A stretch of 64,000 nt of DNA from Klebsiella sp. BIGb0407 (lineage in GTDB: Bacteria; Pseudomonadota; Gammaproteobacteria; Enterobacterales; Enterobacteriaceae), in assembly GCF_024807845.1 (NCBI RefSeq), contig NZ_JANUEQ010000002.1:124001-188000 (forward strand). The letters run 5' to 3'. The notes beneath the pieces were generated by a model. It was not told where the DNA came from. It searched no databases and was given only the letters and a program-made list of their open reading frames with translations. This document shows, one piece after another, positions 16,396 to 25,304 of the stretch; the first letter of the stretch is position 1; every line of letters begins with the position of its first letter. A program made the translations under genes and the position numbers.

Positions 16396-16896
16396 ATGTC
16401 ATTAAAAAAACGCGGTTTATTAAGTCTGTTTGCTGCCTCAACGCTGGTGCTCTGCTCAGGTTTAGCTTTTGCTAACAATTTTGAAAGCGTTAGTGCTACT
16501 GGGTTTGATGAAGATAAAAACCACCGTCCGGAAAATATGATTGACGGTAATGTCAAAACCCGTTGGGCGGTAAATGGAACTGGCAACTCCGCGACGTTAA
16601 AATTAAAAAGTGATATGAAGATCAGTAATATTGTATTAATCCCCTTCAAACCTACTGAACGTCGCCTTAAATTTGATTTATTAACCTCTACTGATAATAG
16701 TACCTGGACACCATTAGCAACGGGTTTAGAGACATCAGATAAATACGACAAAGGCGAAAAATTCGTTCTGAAAACGCCACGTGATGCACGCTATCTGAAG
16801 ATCAATGTTAATGGTACCAACGCCAATAAATGGAGTGCACTGATTGAGGTTGATGTGAACTCAAACGAAGCTCTTCCTGAGACAACATTACCTTAA
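16396..16896 (+). CDS. Periplasmic CBM32 polygalacturonate-binding protein
   Basis: A 166-residue exported protein consisting of a signal peptide (ending GLAFA before NNFES) and one family-32 carbohydrate-binding module (F5/8 type C fold). Family features are the early NMIDGNVKTRWAVNG turn and the closing beta-strand RYLKINVNG. A stand-alone periplasmic CBM32 of Yersinia enterocolitica binds polygalacturonate, and the present gene sits in the same kind of locus between the porin and pectinase genes. It probably retains long galacturonan chains in the periplasm. The start MSLKKRG at 16396 has GGAGGG just upstream; a longer frame starting at 16345 lacks such a site. Confidence 0.87.
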   Translation: MSLKKRGLLSLFAASTLVLCSGLAFANNFESVSATGFDEDKNHRPENMIDGNVKTRWAVNGTGNSATLKLKSDMKISNIVLIPFKPTERRLKFDLLTSTDNSTWTPLATGLETSDKYDKGEKFVLKTPRDARYLKINVNGTNANKWSALIEVDVNSNEALPETTLP

Positions 16897-16912
16897 TATA
16901 AACGGCGCACCG

Positions 16913-16950
16913 AAAAAGTGATTTAATCTCTCGCTTTTTTGGTGCTGCCG
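16913..16950 (+). terminator. Terminator after the CBM32 gene
   Basis: A long imperfect stem (CGGCGCACCGAAAAAG with its complement, one bulge) whose descending arm contains a run of six T. It separates the CBM32 gene from pemA. Confidence 0.65.
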
Positions 16951-17031
16951 TTTTGCATCACTATTCTTACTGAATTTTTTACTTCCCCGCTCCAAATACA
17001 GTCCATAAGCATCAATCAGAAAGGAAAAACG

Positions 17032-18117
17032 GTGAATAAAAATCTGGTTATCACTTTATTACTCGGTGGAGCAGTACTGTGCTCAACCCAGGCGTTAGCT
17101 TCACAATGGGACGCGATAGTTTCACCCTCTCCCGAAACCGGGCATTTTAGCTCCGTTAAACAAGCCCTTGACGCCGCTCCTACAGACGGAAAACCCTGGC
17201 GTATTCTGGTGACAGATGGCAGCTGGCAAGAACGACTGGTGATTGAGAAACCTGTGACACTGGTGGGCGAATCCGAAGATAAAACCATCATTGAAGCCAA
17301 TACTCCTGCTGGTCAGCTTGATAGTACAGGCAAAAAACTAGGCACATCCCGCACCAGTACGATAGAAATTAAAGCGAATGGCGTCACGCTAGAAAATCTC
17401 ACCGTACGTAATAGTTTTGACTTCCCCGCTAACCAGGCACTTCCTGATGATTCCCCGCAAAAGCTGAAAGATACCCAGGCAGTAGCATTACTGGTGGCTG
17501 ATAATGTCGACGAAGCACGCTTTCGGAATGTCCGTCTCGAAGGATACCAGGATACGTTTTATAGCAAAACCGGCAGCAGAAGCTACTTTACCGACTGCAC
17601 CATCAGCGGGCATGTTGACTTTATTTTTGGCTCCGGCACCGCGGTTTTTGAACGCTGCGACATTATTGCCCGAGCCCGAGGGGATATGGCTCCTCCTCTT
17701 GGCTATATCACCGCCCCATCAACCAATGTAAATGCGCCCTACGGTCTGATTTTTATCGACAGTAAATTATTAAAAGAGCCCGGTGTTCCGGCAAAAAGTT
17801 TTGCTCTTGGCCGCCCATGGCACCCTACCACTCAGTTTGATGACGGGCGCTATGCCGATCCACAGGCTATTGGTTTATCCGCATTTATTAACAGCGAAAT
17901 CGATGACCATATTTATGGCTGGGACAAAATGTCCGGTAAAGATAAAGCCGGCGAAAAGATTTGGTTCCAACCTGAAGACAGCCGTTTTTATGAGTACGGT
18001 AGTCGCGGACCTGGCGCGAATCAAGGTGGCGAGAAATATGCCATGAGCGCCGCTCAAGCCGAAAAGTACAGTGTAAAAAATATATTTTCTGACTGGCCGT
18101 CATCACGACTTCAATAG
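17032..18117 (+). CDS. pemA: Pectin methylesterase, CE8
   Basis: A 361-residue exported esterase that removes methyl groups from pectin or methyl-oligogalacturonides before lyase attack. The signal peptide ends at QALA before SQWD. Catalytic motifs of CE8 are present: GYQDTFY with D174, DFIFGSG with D196, and LGRPWHP with R261. The start is GTG at 17032, with AAAGGA seven bases upstream; no ATG fits, and upstream in-frame starts run into the terminator. It ends 8 bp before the PL2 gene, so the two are co-transcribed. No clear KdgR box was found directly before it. Confidence 0.92.
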   Translation: MNKNLVITLLLGGAVLCSTQALASQWDAIVSPSPETGHFSSVKQALDAAPTDGKPWRILVTDGSWQERLVIEKPVTLVGESEDKTIIEANTPAGQLDSTGKKLGTSRTSTIEIKANGVTLENLTVRNSFDFPANQALPDDSPQKLKDTQAVALLVADNVDEARFRNVRLEGYQDTFYSKTGSRSYFTDCTISGHVDFIFGSGTAVFERCDIIARARGDMAPPLGYITAPSTNVNAPYGLIFIDSKLLKEPGVPAKSFALGRPWHPTTQFDDGRYADPQAIGLSAFINSEIDDHIYGWDKMSGKDKAGEKIWFQPEDSRFYEYGSRGPGANQGGEKYAMSAAQAEKYSVKNIFSDWPSSRLQ

Positions 18118-18125
18118 GATTTGTT

Positions 18126-19844
18126 ATGAATACCCGATTCCCGTTACGTCTTTGCTGTGTTCTCCTGATTACCACCAGCTCCGTTGCGTTTGCTGATAGC
18201 CAGCAGCGTTTACAGGCGGTCAAAACCTTTGCCGATACGGTGCTGGATAAAGCCGGAGATAAGTATCATGGCTCCACGCCTACCCCTTTATTAGCCAGTG
18301 GCGTTGACCCAAGAACCGGTGAGCAGCTGGAGTGGATCTTCCCTGACGGCCGCACCGCGGTGTTATCTAACTTCTCTGCTCAGCAAAACCTGATGCGCGT
18401 TCTGGTGGGCTTAAGTAATCTGACCGGCGATGAGAAATATAAGAAGCGCGCAGAAGAGACGACAAAGTATTATTTTGATAACTATCAGGATGACAGCGGT
18501 TTACTGATTTGGGGCGGACATAGATTCGTTGACCTGAAATCACTGAAACCAGAAGGCCCGAGTGAGAAAGAGCAGGTTCACGAGTTAAAGAATGCTTACC
18601 CTTACTATGAAATGATGTTTACCGTTGATAAAGAACCTACGGTACGTTTTATCCGCGGCTTCTGGAATGCCCACGTTTATGACTGGAATATTATGGAGAC
18701 CAGTCGTCACGGTGAATATAACAAGCCAATGGGCGATCTATGGAAAAGTAGCTTTACCCAGCAACCTCCTTTCTTTGCCACTAAAGGCCTGAGTTTCCTG
18801 AATGCCGGAAACGATCTGATTTACTCTGCAGCACTGTTGTCTAAATACAATAATGAACCCGAAGCTTTAGTCTGGGCTCAGCGTTTAGCGCAACAATATG
18901 TCTTACCTCGGGATAAAAAAACCGGACTGGGCGTGTATCAGTTTACTCAGGCATTGCAGCGTGAGAAACCCACTGACGACAGCAATACCCATTCAAAATT
19001 TGGCGATCGTGCCCAGCGTCAGTTTGGTCCGGAATTTGGCCCGGATGCGCTAGAAGGCAATATGATGCTGAAAGGCCGCACCAGCACTATCTATTCTGAA
19101 AATGCCCTGATGCAACTGGCACTGGCAAATGAATTAGGTGCCCAGGGTGCAGACCTGAAGAAATGGACCCTCGATGGCCTGAAAGCTTTTGCCCACTATG
19201 CCTACGATGAAAGTAACAATACCTTCAGACCAATGCTGGCAAATGGCACTGACTTATCCAACTATGTTCTGCCACGTGATGGTTATTACGGTAAAAAAGG
19301 CACCAAGCTGACACCTTATAAAGCAGGTAATGAATTCCTTCTATCCTATGCTCGTGCTTATGGGATTGAGCAGAATGATGATCTGTGGAAAGCGGTACGC
19401 GGTATTGCCAAAGGCCAGGAGCTGGGAGATATCGGTGCGCCAGGCGGCCAGAATGCAAAACTCAATATGTCTACCAGCAACAGCGATCCCTACACCATTT
19501 TTGCGCTGATCGACCTGGCTCAGGCAACCGGACATAAAGACTATCTCAAACTGGCGGAAAAAGTTGCCGATAATATCCTTGAAAACAAACGGTTAAACGG
19601 TTTCTTTGTGGAGAACAAAGACTTCAAATATGCCAGTGTTGATAATATCGCACCTTATGCCCTGCTGGCGCTTGAGTCGGTATTACAGAATAAACCTGCG
19701 GCCGTTGCACCTTTCCTGAATGGTTCAGGCTTTACCGAGGGTGCCTATCGTATGCCTGATGGTTCAGCCCGTATATCCACTCGTGATGAGGAACTGTTTG
19801 CGCTAAAAGAAGGCGAGCAGCTGAAACCGAATAATAAAAAATAA
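18126..19844 (+). CDS. Periplasmic pectate lyase, PL2
   Basis: A 572-residue family-2 lyase with a signal peptide ending SVAFA before DSQQR, so it is periplasmic (PelP/PelY type) rather than cytoplasmic PelW. The (alpha/alpha)7 fold residues needed for catalysis are present. The metal ligands are H132, E153 and H195, and the arginine base is R194; these match H109, E130, H172 and R171 of the Yersinia PL2A enzyme with a constant offset of 23. It should cut polygalacturonate held in the periplasm. It lies 8 bp behind pemA and ends at a strong terminator, closing the pectin locus. Confidence 0.93.
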   Translation: MNTRFPLRLCCVLLITTSSVAFADSQQRLQAVKTFADTVLDKAGDKYHGSTPTPLLASGVDPRTGEQLEWIFPDGRTAVLSNFSAQQNLMRVLVGLSNLTGDEKYKKRAEETTKYYFDNYQDDSGLLIWGGHRFVDLKSLKPEGPSEKEQVHELKNAYPYYEMMFTVDKEPTVRFIRGFWNAHVYDWNIMETSRHGEYNKPMGDLWKSSFTQQPPFFATKGLSFLNAGNDLIYSAALLSKYNNEPEALVWAQRLAQQYVLPRDKKTGLGVYQFTQALQREKPTDDSNTHSKFGDRAQRQFGPEFGPDALEGNMMLKGRTSTIYSENALMQLALANELGAQGADLKKWTLDGLKAFAHYAYDESNNTFRPMLANGTDLSNYVLPRDGYYGKKGTKLTPYKAGNEFLLSYARAYGIEQNDDLWKAVRGIAKGQELGDIGAPGGQNAKLNMSTSNSDPYTIFALIDLAQATGHKDYLKLAEKVADNILENKRLNGFFVENKDFKYASVDNIAPYALLALESVLQNKPAAVAPFLNGSGFTEGAYRMPDGSARISTRDEELFALKEGEQLKPNNKK

Positions 19845-19854
19845 TACGTAATAT

Positions 19855-19887
19855 AAAACGGCATCGCTGGGTCAGCGATGCCGTTTT
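19855..19887. terminator. Bidirectional terminator between PL2 gene and nirC
   Basis: A 15-bp perfect stem (AAAACGGCATCGCTG with its complement) and a 3-nt loop, with A and T runs on the flanks. It can stop transcripts from both converging genes. Confidence 0.92.
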
Positions 19888-19910
19888 TAAAATTAATAAA
19901 CAAACGAGTT

Positions 19911-20732
19911 TCAGGAAGCCACTTTATTACCGGTAAGATTCTGTTCCTCAATATTGTTAGATATTTTCGGACGATCTGCTTTCGGCGTCGCATACCAGTA
20001 ACCCAGGCCCATAAGGATCATACCCGAGAACATATTACCCAGGGTCACCCACAGTAAGTTATGGCCAATGCCAGACAGGGTATAAGCTTCTGAATGATGG
20101 CCAAGCCATGACAGAGCAAACAGGGTCATATTGGCAACCGAGTGTTCATAACCGGAAGCAATAAAGGCTAACAGACACCACCAGATAGCCAGAAACTTAG
20201 CGGCACCTTCAGTGCGAATAGCCATCCAAATTGCCAGACATACCAGCCAGTTACACAGGATACCTTTAAAGAAAAGGGGCATTGCCGGTGCCGTTGTTTT
20301 AGCCAGAGCCGCAGTATGTACCAGACTGGTATCAAGCGGTAACAGTGCACCGCCTCCCCAGTTATAGAGTAAGGCAATAAAGACTGAGCCGAGCAAATTA
20401 CCCAGCCAGGTCTGAGGTAGGATTGTCCACATCTGGTTCTGTGAAATAGTGCCAGCTTTAACGCCGAGCATGAGGAACATGGTATGGCCGGTAAAGAGTT
20501 CTGAGCCTGCAATAATGACCAAAGTCAGAGCAATACCAAAAGTCGCCCCCATCACTAATGGGCGAAGTGAAGGATCCAGCAGATTACCCAGCGTAAAAAT
20601 TAAAATAATACCAAACCCAACGTAAGCACCCGCCATCATCGAACTTACCCAGAATGAAAAAGGGTTAGTCGAGGAAAGTCGCTGAATACGCCCGGCGTTA
20701 GCTGCACACTTATTAATAGTATCAGTAAACAT
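19911..20732 (-). CDS. nirC: Nitrite transporter NirC (FNT family)
   Basis: A 273-residue inner-membrane pentameric channel of the formate/nitrite family, with six helices. It follows E. coli NirC closely from MFTDTINKCAANAGRI through SELFTGHTMFL and ASGYEHSVANMTLFAL to LGYWYATPKADRP. It admits or exports nitrite in support of NirBD. It is the last gene of the nirBDC unit; in E. coli cysG follows, but here the next gene is the converging PL2 lyase. Confidence 0.96.
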   Translation of the reverse strand: MFTDTINKCAANAGRIQRLSSTNPFSFWVSSMMAGAYVGFGIILIFTLGNLLDPSLRPLVMGATFGIALTLVIIAGSELFTGHTMFLMLGVKAGTISQNQMWTILPQTWLGNLLGSVFIALLYNWGGGALLPLDTSLVHTAALAKTTAPAMPLFFKGILCNWLVCLAIWMAIRTEGAAKFLAIWWCLLAFIASGYEHSVANMTLFALSWLGHHSEAYTLSGIGHNLLWVTLGNMFSGMILMGLGYWYATPKADRPKISNNIEEQNLTGNKVAS

Positions 20733-20851
20733 AGTGATATCCCTGGAAAGTAAATGAATACTGTTGTCCCAAAAAGCGCAGACTTTTTGTAACCATCTGG
20801 CTCAACAGGAAAAATATCGATATATGCGATGAAGGCGCTGACTCTATGAGA

Positions 20852-20874
20852 CCGGGCCTCTAAAAGAGGCCCGG
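20852..20874 (-). terminator. Hairpin between nirD and nirC
   Basis: A GC-rich 9-bp perfect stem (CCGGGCCTC / GAGGCCCGG) with a 5-nt loop. No T run follows, so it probably lowers nirC expression rather than ending the transcript. Confidence 0.5.
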
Positions 20875-20885
20875 CTGGTCAGTTT

Positions 20886-21212
20886 CTATGCTTTTATTTG
20901 CACTACACCATTTTCAACGCGAGCCGCATAATGCGCGATGGAATAGGACTCATCTTCCATACAGTAGCCGTCGCTTAAGCGAAAATGTTGTTTTTTCAGC
21001 GGACTGGTTATCCACAGTTCGTTATGGTGCTCAGCAATCAGTCCTCGTGACAGTACGCTTGCCTCAAAGAACGGGTCAATATTACTGACGGCATAGACTT
21101 GCTCATCGTTATAGGGACGGAAGATAGCGACTTGTTCCCCTTCCACCAGCGCACAGACGCCTGTTTCAGGTAAAATATCACTCAGCTGACAAACGGTGTT
21201 CCACTGGCTCAT
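20886..21212 (-). CDS. nirD: Nitrite reductase (NADH) small subunit NirD
   Basis: A 108-residue Rieske-like domain protein that partners NirB in cytoplasmic NADH-dependent reduction of nitrite to ammonium. It matches E. coli NirD throughout, for example DILPETGVCALVEGEQVAIFRPY and SNIDPFFEASVLSRGLIAEH. As in the E. coli protein, the Rieske cluster ligands are absent. Its ATG overlaps the nirB stop by 4 bp, which indicates coupled translation. Confidence 0.96.
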   Translation of the reverse strand: MSQWNTVCQLSDILPETGVCALVEGEQVAIFRPYNDEQVYAVSNIDPFFEASVLSRGLIAEHHNELWITSPLKKQHFRLSDGYCMEDESYSIAHYAARVENGVVQIKA

Positions 21213-23761
21213 AGCTGTTCCTCCATATCCAGCAAGGTTACTGGGATGCGTTCATAAGGTGTAGCAGGACGATGCTGTTCACGTTCGCTAACGATCTGCA
21301 CATTCGGATCGCGTAATGTGCTATTGATAAAGTGTCTGAAACGAACCTGAGCTTCAGGGCTGTCGACCGTTTCACGCCATTCGCAGATCACTTTCTCACG
21401 CAGGCGAGCCAGTTCACTTTCCAGCTGAGCATTGAGGTTAAGTTTGTCATCAATGATGACGCTGCGCAGGTAGTCAATGCCCCCTTCCAGATTTTCAAGC
21501 CAGACAGAGGTACGATTCAGCTTATCGGCGGTACGGATATAGAACATCATAAAGCGGTCGAGATAAGTGATAACGGTTTCGCGGTCGAGGTCAGCCGCCA
21601 GCAAATCTGCATGACGTGGTTTCATCCCGCCATTACCGCAAACGTAGAGATTCCAGCCTTTTTCCGTCGCGATAATCCCGACATCTTTGCCCTGGGCTTC
21701 AGCACATTCACGGGTACAGCCAGAGACACCAAATTTCATTTTATGCGGGGTACGAATACCCTTGTAGCGATTCTCTAACTCAACGCCGAAGCCAACGCTA
21801 TCGCCCACACCGTAACGGCACCAGGTGCTACCGACACAGGTTTTTGCCATACGCAGCGCTTTGGCATAAGCATGACCGGTTTCAAATCCGGCGTTGATGA
21901 GCTGACGCCAGATTTCTGGTAAGTCATCTTTCTGCGCACCAAACATCCCGATACGTTGTGAACCGGTAATTTTGGTATAAAGGTTATATTCCCGGGAGAT
22001 ACGGCCGATCTCCATTAAGCCTTCCGGGGTAATTTCGCCACCCGCAGAACGTGGAATAACAGAGTAAGTACCGTCTTTCTGAATATTGCCGAGGAAGTTA
22101 TCGTTAGTATCCTGCAGCGGGGTCAGTTCTGGTTCAAGAACATAGTTATTCCAGCAAGAGGCTAACAGAGAACCGACGGTAGGTTTACAGACTTCACATC
22201 CGTAGCCTTTACCGTATTTATGCAACAGTTGCTCGAAGGACTTGATCCCTTCGACGCGGATTAAATGGTAAAGCTCCTGGCGTGAGAAAGCGAAATGCTC
22301 ACACAGGTTATTGTTAGTTTCGATACCGGCTTTCGCTAGTTCCGCATTGAGAACCTGGGTAACCAGCGGGATACAGCCCCCACATCCGGTACCGGCTTTG
22401 GTTTCCGCTTTCAGGGCAGCAACGGTATGGCAGCCCTTATTAATTGCCTTAACCAGGTCACCTTTTGTGACGTCAAAACAAGAACAAATCTGGGCGGTGT
22501 CAGGAAGTTTATCAACACCCAGCGCTGATTTAGGGCTGTTGGCATAAGAAGGTAAAATCAGCGTATCAGGGTTTTCCGGCAGCTCAATGTCGTTAAGCAC
22601 CAGCTGTAACAAGTTACCGTAATCACTGGTATCACCCACCAGCACAGCGCCCAGCAAAGCTTTATTATCTTCACTGACGATTAAACGCTTATAGACTTCT
22701 TTGTTCTCATCGAGGTAGACATAACTGCGAGTATTGGGTGTACGACCGTGAGTATCGCCAATGCCGCCAACATCCACGCCCAGCAATTTGAGCTTGGCGC
22801 TCATATCTGCCCCGGTAAAATGACTCTTATTGCCCAGCAGATTATCTACTGCAACCTGAGCCATTTTGTAACCCGGTGCCACTAAACCAAAAATTTGCTT
22901 ATTCCAGCTGGCACATTCACCGATAGCATAGACATCAGGGTCTGAAGTCTGGCAGTGGTTATTAATCGCAATACCACCGCGTGGAGCAGCAATTTCCAGA
23001 CCACACTGTGCAGCCAGTTTATCCTGAGCGCGAATACCGGTAGAGAAGACAATAAAGTCAATCTCCAGCGCACTACCATCGGCAAACAGCATGGTTTTAC
23101 GTGCATCTGTTCCTTTTTGAACTATTTCCAGAGTATTTTTACTGGTATGAACCTGGACGCCGAGACGTTCAATTTTACTGCGAAGCTGCTCGCCACCCAT
23201 CTGGTCAAGCTGCTCGGCCATCAGCATAGGGGCAAATTCAATGACGTGGGTTTCCACACCGAGGTTTTTTAATGCACCAGCGGCTTCCAGCCCTAACAGG
23301 CCACCACCGACTACCGCGCCACGTTTGCTGCGACGCGCACAGGCTTCAATGGCGTTCAAATCTTCGATGGTACGGTAGACAAAACAGTCCTGAGTATCCG
23401 CGCCTTTAATAGACGGGATCCAGGGGTAAGAACCGGTAGCCATGACCAGTTTGTCATAATAAATGCTTCGCCCGGTATTAGAGTGAATCAGCTTATCCTG
23501 ACGGTTAATGGTAATAGCACGTTCGCCAACCAACACTTTTACGCCATGTTTTTCATAGTAGCCTTCGCGTACTAAGGAAAGTTCTTCGGCGGTATGGTGG
23601 GAGAAGTAAGAAGACAGGTGAACACGGTCATAAGCTTTGCGGGGTTCTTCACAAAAAACCGTGATTTCAAATTGGTCAGACGGGGCTTTATCCAGCAGGT
23701 CTTCGATAAAACGATGACCTACCATGCCGTTGCCGATAACTGCTATTTTGAGTTTGCTCAT
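21209..23761 (-). CDS. nirB: Nitrite reductase (NADH) large subunit NirB
   Basis: An 850-residue cytoplasmic enzyme. In order: an FAD/NADH domain (IAVIGNGMVGHRF at the N-terminus), a BFD-like [2Fe-2S] domain with CSCFDVTKGDLV and GTGCGGC, then the siroheme/[4Fe-4S] domain with GVSGCTRECAEAQGKD and NLYVCGNGG. The start MSKLKIAVIG at 23761 is preferred over an ATG six bases upstream because GAGG then has normal spacing. An FNR box lies in the promoter. It needs siroheme, but no cysG is in the window. Confidence 0.96.
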   Translation of the reverse strand: MSKLKIAVIGNGMVGHRFIEDLLDKAPSDQFEITVFCEEPRKAYDRVHLSSYFSHHTAEELSLVREGYYEKHGVKVLVGERAITINRQDKLIHSNTGRSIYYDKLVMATGSYPWIPSIKGADTQDCFVYRTIEDLNAIEACARRSKRGAVVGGGLLGLEAAGALKNLGVETHVIEFAPMLMAEQLDQMGGEQLRSKIERLGVQVHTSKNTLEIVQKGTDARKTMLFADGSALEIDFIVFSTGIRAQDKLAAQCGLEIAAPRGGIAINNHCQTSDPDVYAIGECASWNKQIFGLVAPGYKMAQVAVDNLLGNKSHFTGADMSAKLKLLGVDVGGIGDTHGRTPNTRSYVYLDENKEVYKRLIVSEDNKALLGAVLVGDTSDYGNLLQLVLNDIELPENPDTLILPSYANSPKSALGVDKLPDTAQICSCFDVTKGDLVKAINKGCHTVAALKAETKAGTGCGGCIPLVTQVLNAELAKAGIETNNNLCEHFAFSRQELYHLIRVEGIKSFEQLLHKYGKGYGCEVCKPTVGSLLASCWNNYVLEPELTPLQDTNDNFLGNIQKDGTYSVIPRSAGGEITPEGLMEIGRISREYNLYTKITGSQRIGMFGAQKDDLPEIWRQLINAGFETGHAYAKALRMAKTCVGSTWCRYGVGDSVGFGVELENRYKGIRTPHKMKFGVSGCTRECAEAQGKDVGIIATEKGWNLYVCGNGGMKPRHADLLAADLDRETVITYLDRFMMFYIRTADKLNRTSVWLENLEGGIDYLRSVIIDDKLNLNAQLESELARLREKVICEWRETVDSPEAQVRFRHFINSTLRDPNVQIVSEREQHRPATPYERIPVTLLDMEEQL

Positions 23762-24083
23762 CAACATTGCCTCAATCTTTTTTATTGTTATCTACTTTAT
23801 CGATTCAGCAAATCAGTACATTGATGCAAATCAAATACATCTTTAAATATTTTACAGGCGGTTATTCACCGGGATCAGGTTGGGTATTTTTATATTTAAT
23901 ATCAAATAGATAAAGATAAATTTTAAATATGTAAATACTGAAAAAAATGACGTGTTTTTGGGTACTTTCACTCACTCCGGACAGGTTTATCAGGCACACA
24001 GACAACCGCCCTCCCTGACGGCCGAATTAACCACTTGTTTTAATTAAAATTGCCCGATTTTCATCCTTAAGTTGATGCCAGAC
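23762..24083 (-). promoter_or_regulatory. nirB promoter region
   Basis: A 322-bp gap between nirB and the MetC-like gene. It contains the FNR box at 23821-23834, and TAAAGT at -10 spacing follows the box on the minus strand. No clear NarL 7-2-7 pair and no terminator for the upstream metC-like gene were recognised. Confidence 0.6.
23821..23834 (-). promoter_or_regulatory. FNR binding site of the nirB promoter
   Basis: TTGATGCAAATCAA is a perfect-arm match to the FNR consensus TTGAT-N4-ATCAA. It lies about 67 bp upstream of the nirB start codon on the minus strand, a distance that fits a class II (-41.5) activator. Confidence 0.88.
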
Positions 24084-25265
24084 TCAGGCTTGCCGATGCA
24101 AACGATCCAGACCCTGACGTAAATCGTTAATGAGGTCATCGGTATCTTCCAGCCCAATCTGTAAGCGGAGCGTTTTTCCTGCTTGCTGCCAGGCTGTGGC
24201 TGTGCGGTAGTCGGAGCAGTCAAAAGGAATTATCAGACTTTCAAAGCCGCCCCAGGAATATCCCATTCCGAATAATTCGAGTCCGTTCAACATGTCGGTG
24301 ACGGACGTTTTTGAAAACGCCGGATCAAGAATGATGGAAAATAATCCGGTCGATCCGCTGAAATCACGTTTCCAGAATTCATGTCCGGGGCAGCTTGCAA
24401 AGGCCGGGTGCAAAATGCTTTTTACCTCGGGCTGCTGTTCCAGCCAGCGAGCGACTTTAAGCGCACGGCTTTCCGCTTCCTTTAAACGGATATGCAAAGT
24501 TCTTAACCCGCGTAAAGCGAGGAAACAGTCTTCGGCGCCGGGCAGCATCGCCATACTGTCATAGGTTGCGCGTAATTCAGGCCAGGTTTCAGCGTTGGCG
24601 CTGACCATCCCCATCAGTAAGTCAGAATGCCCGCTCAGATACTTGGTCCCTGCTTCGACGGAAAGATCACAGCCATGCTTATGCGCCTGGAAAAACACCG
24701 GGGTGGCCCAGGTATTATCAATGATGGTTTTAATGCCGCGTGTACGGGCAATCCCGGTAAGCAGCGGTATATCCTGAATTTCAAAAGTCTGCGAACCCGG
24801 AGATTCCAGAAACAGCGTACTGGTTTCAGGGCGAATTAAATCCACAATCCCCTCGCCTATCATCGGATCGTAATAGGTGGTGGTGACGCCAAATTTTTTC
24901 AGCGTCTGATCACAGAAACCTCTGGTCGGACGGTAGACCGTATCGGGTATCAGCAGATGATCGCCCGCTTTCAGGGTGGTCATCAGGGCAAGCGCTATCG
25001 CCCCTAACCCGGAAGGTGACATTACCGTACCCGCAGCGCCCGCCAGTTCAGTCCAGGCATCTTCAAGATTCTTAATCGTGGGTGTACCCAGGGTCCCGTA
25101 GACAAAGTCTGCCCGGTTATTCTCCAGATCTTCAACGGTATCAAAAACCACCGTTGACCCCCGATACACCGGGCTATTAACAAAACCGCGCTGCTCTTTC
25201 GTATTACGGCCCAGTTGCGTTAAGCGAGTGGATAATTTTAATGGTTCAGATTGCGTATTTTTCAT
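24084..25265 (-). CDS. PLP-dependent cystathionine beta-lyase family protein, MetC-like
   Basis: A 393-residue enzyme of the Cys/Met-metabolism PLP family. The PLP lysine is K208 in SVEAGTKYLSGHSD, and the cofactor Asp is in IDNTWATPVF. The C-terminal stretch GHEFWKRDFSGSTGLFS and YSWGGFESLI are typical of MetC. It follows an amino-acid permease gene in the same direction, so it may be a catabolic cyst(e)ine or cystathionine beta-lyase fed by that permease rather than the biosynthetic MetC. The start MKNTQSEP at 25265 has GGAAG at good spacing, better than an ATG four codons upstream. Confidence 0.85.
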   Translation of the reverse strand: MKNTQSEPLKLSTRLTQLGRNTKEQRGFVNSPVYRGSTVVFDTVEDLENNRADFVYGTLGTPTIKNLEDAWTELAGAAGTVMSPSGLGAIALALMTTLKAGDHLLIPDTVYRPTRGFCDQTLKKFGVTTTYYDPMIGEGIVDLIRPETSTLFLESPGSQTFEIQDIPLLTGIARTRGIKTIIDNTWATPVFFQAHKHGCDLSVEAGTKYLSGHSDLLMGMVSANAETWPELRATYDSMAMLPGAEDCFLALRGLRTLHIRLKEAESRALKVARWLEQQPEVKSILHPAFASCPGHEFWKRDFSGSTGLFSIILDPAFSKTSVTDMLNGLELFGMGYSWGGFESLIIPFDCSDYRTATAWQQAGKTLRLQIGLEDTDDLINDLRQGLDRLHRQA

Positions 25266-25304
25266 AGTGACTTCCATTCCATTCGACTTTCAGAGTCAGT
25301 CGTT

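Noticed and set aside
16939..17031. Upstream in-frame extension of pemA
   Set aside because: It would start inside the CBM32 terminator and place 31 extra residues before a normal signal peptide; the GTG at 17032 has a good ribosome site.
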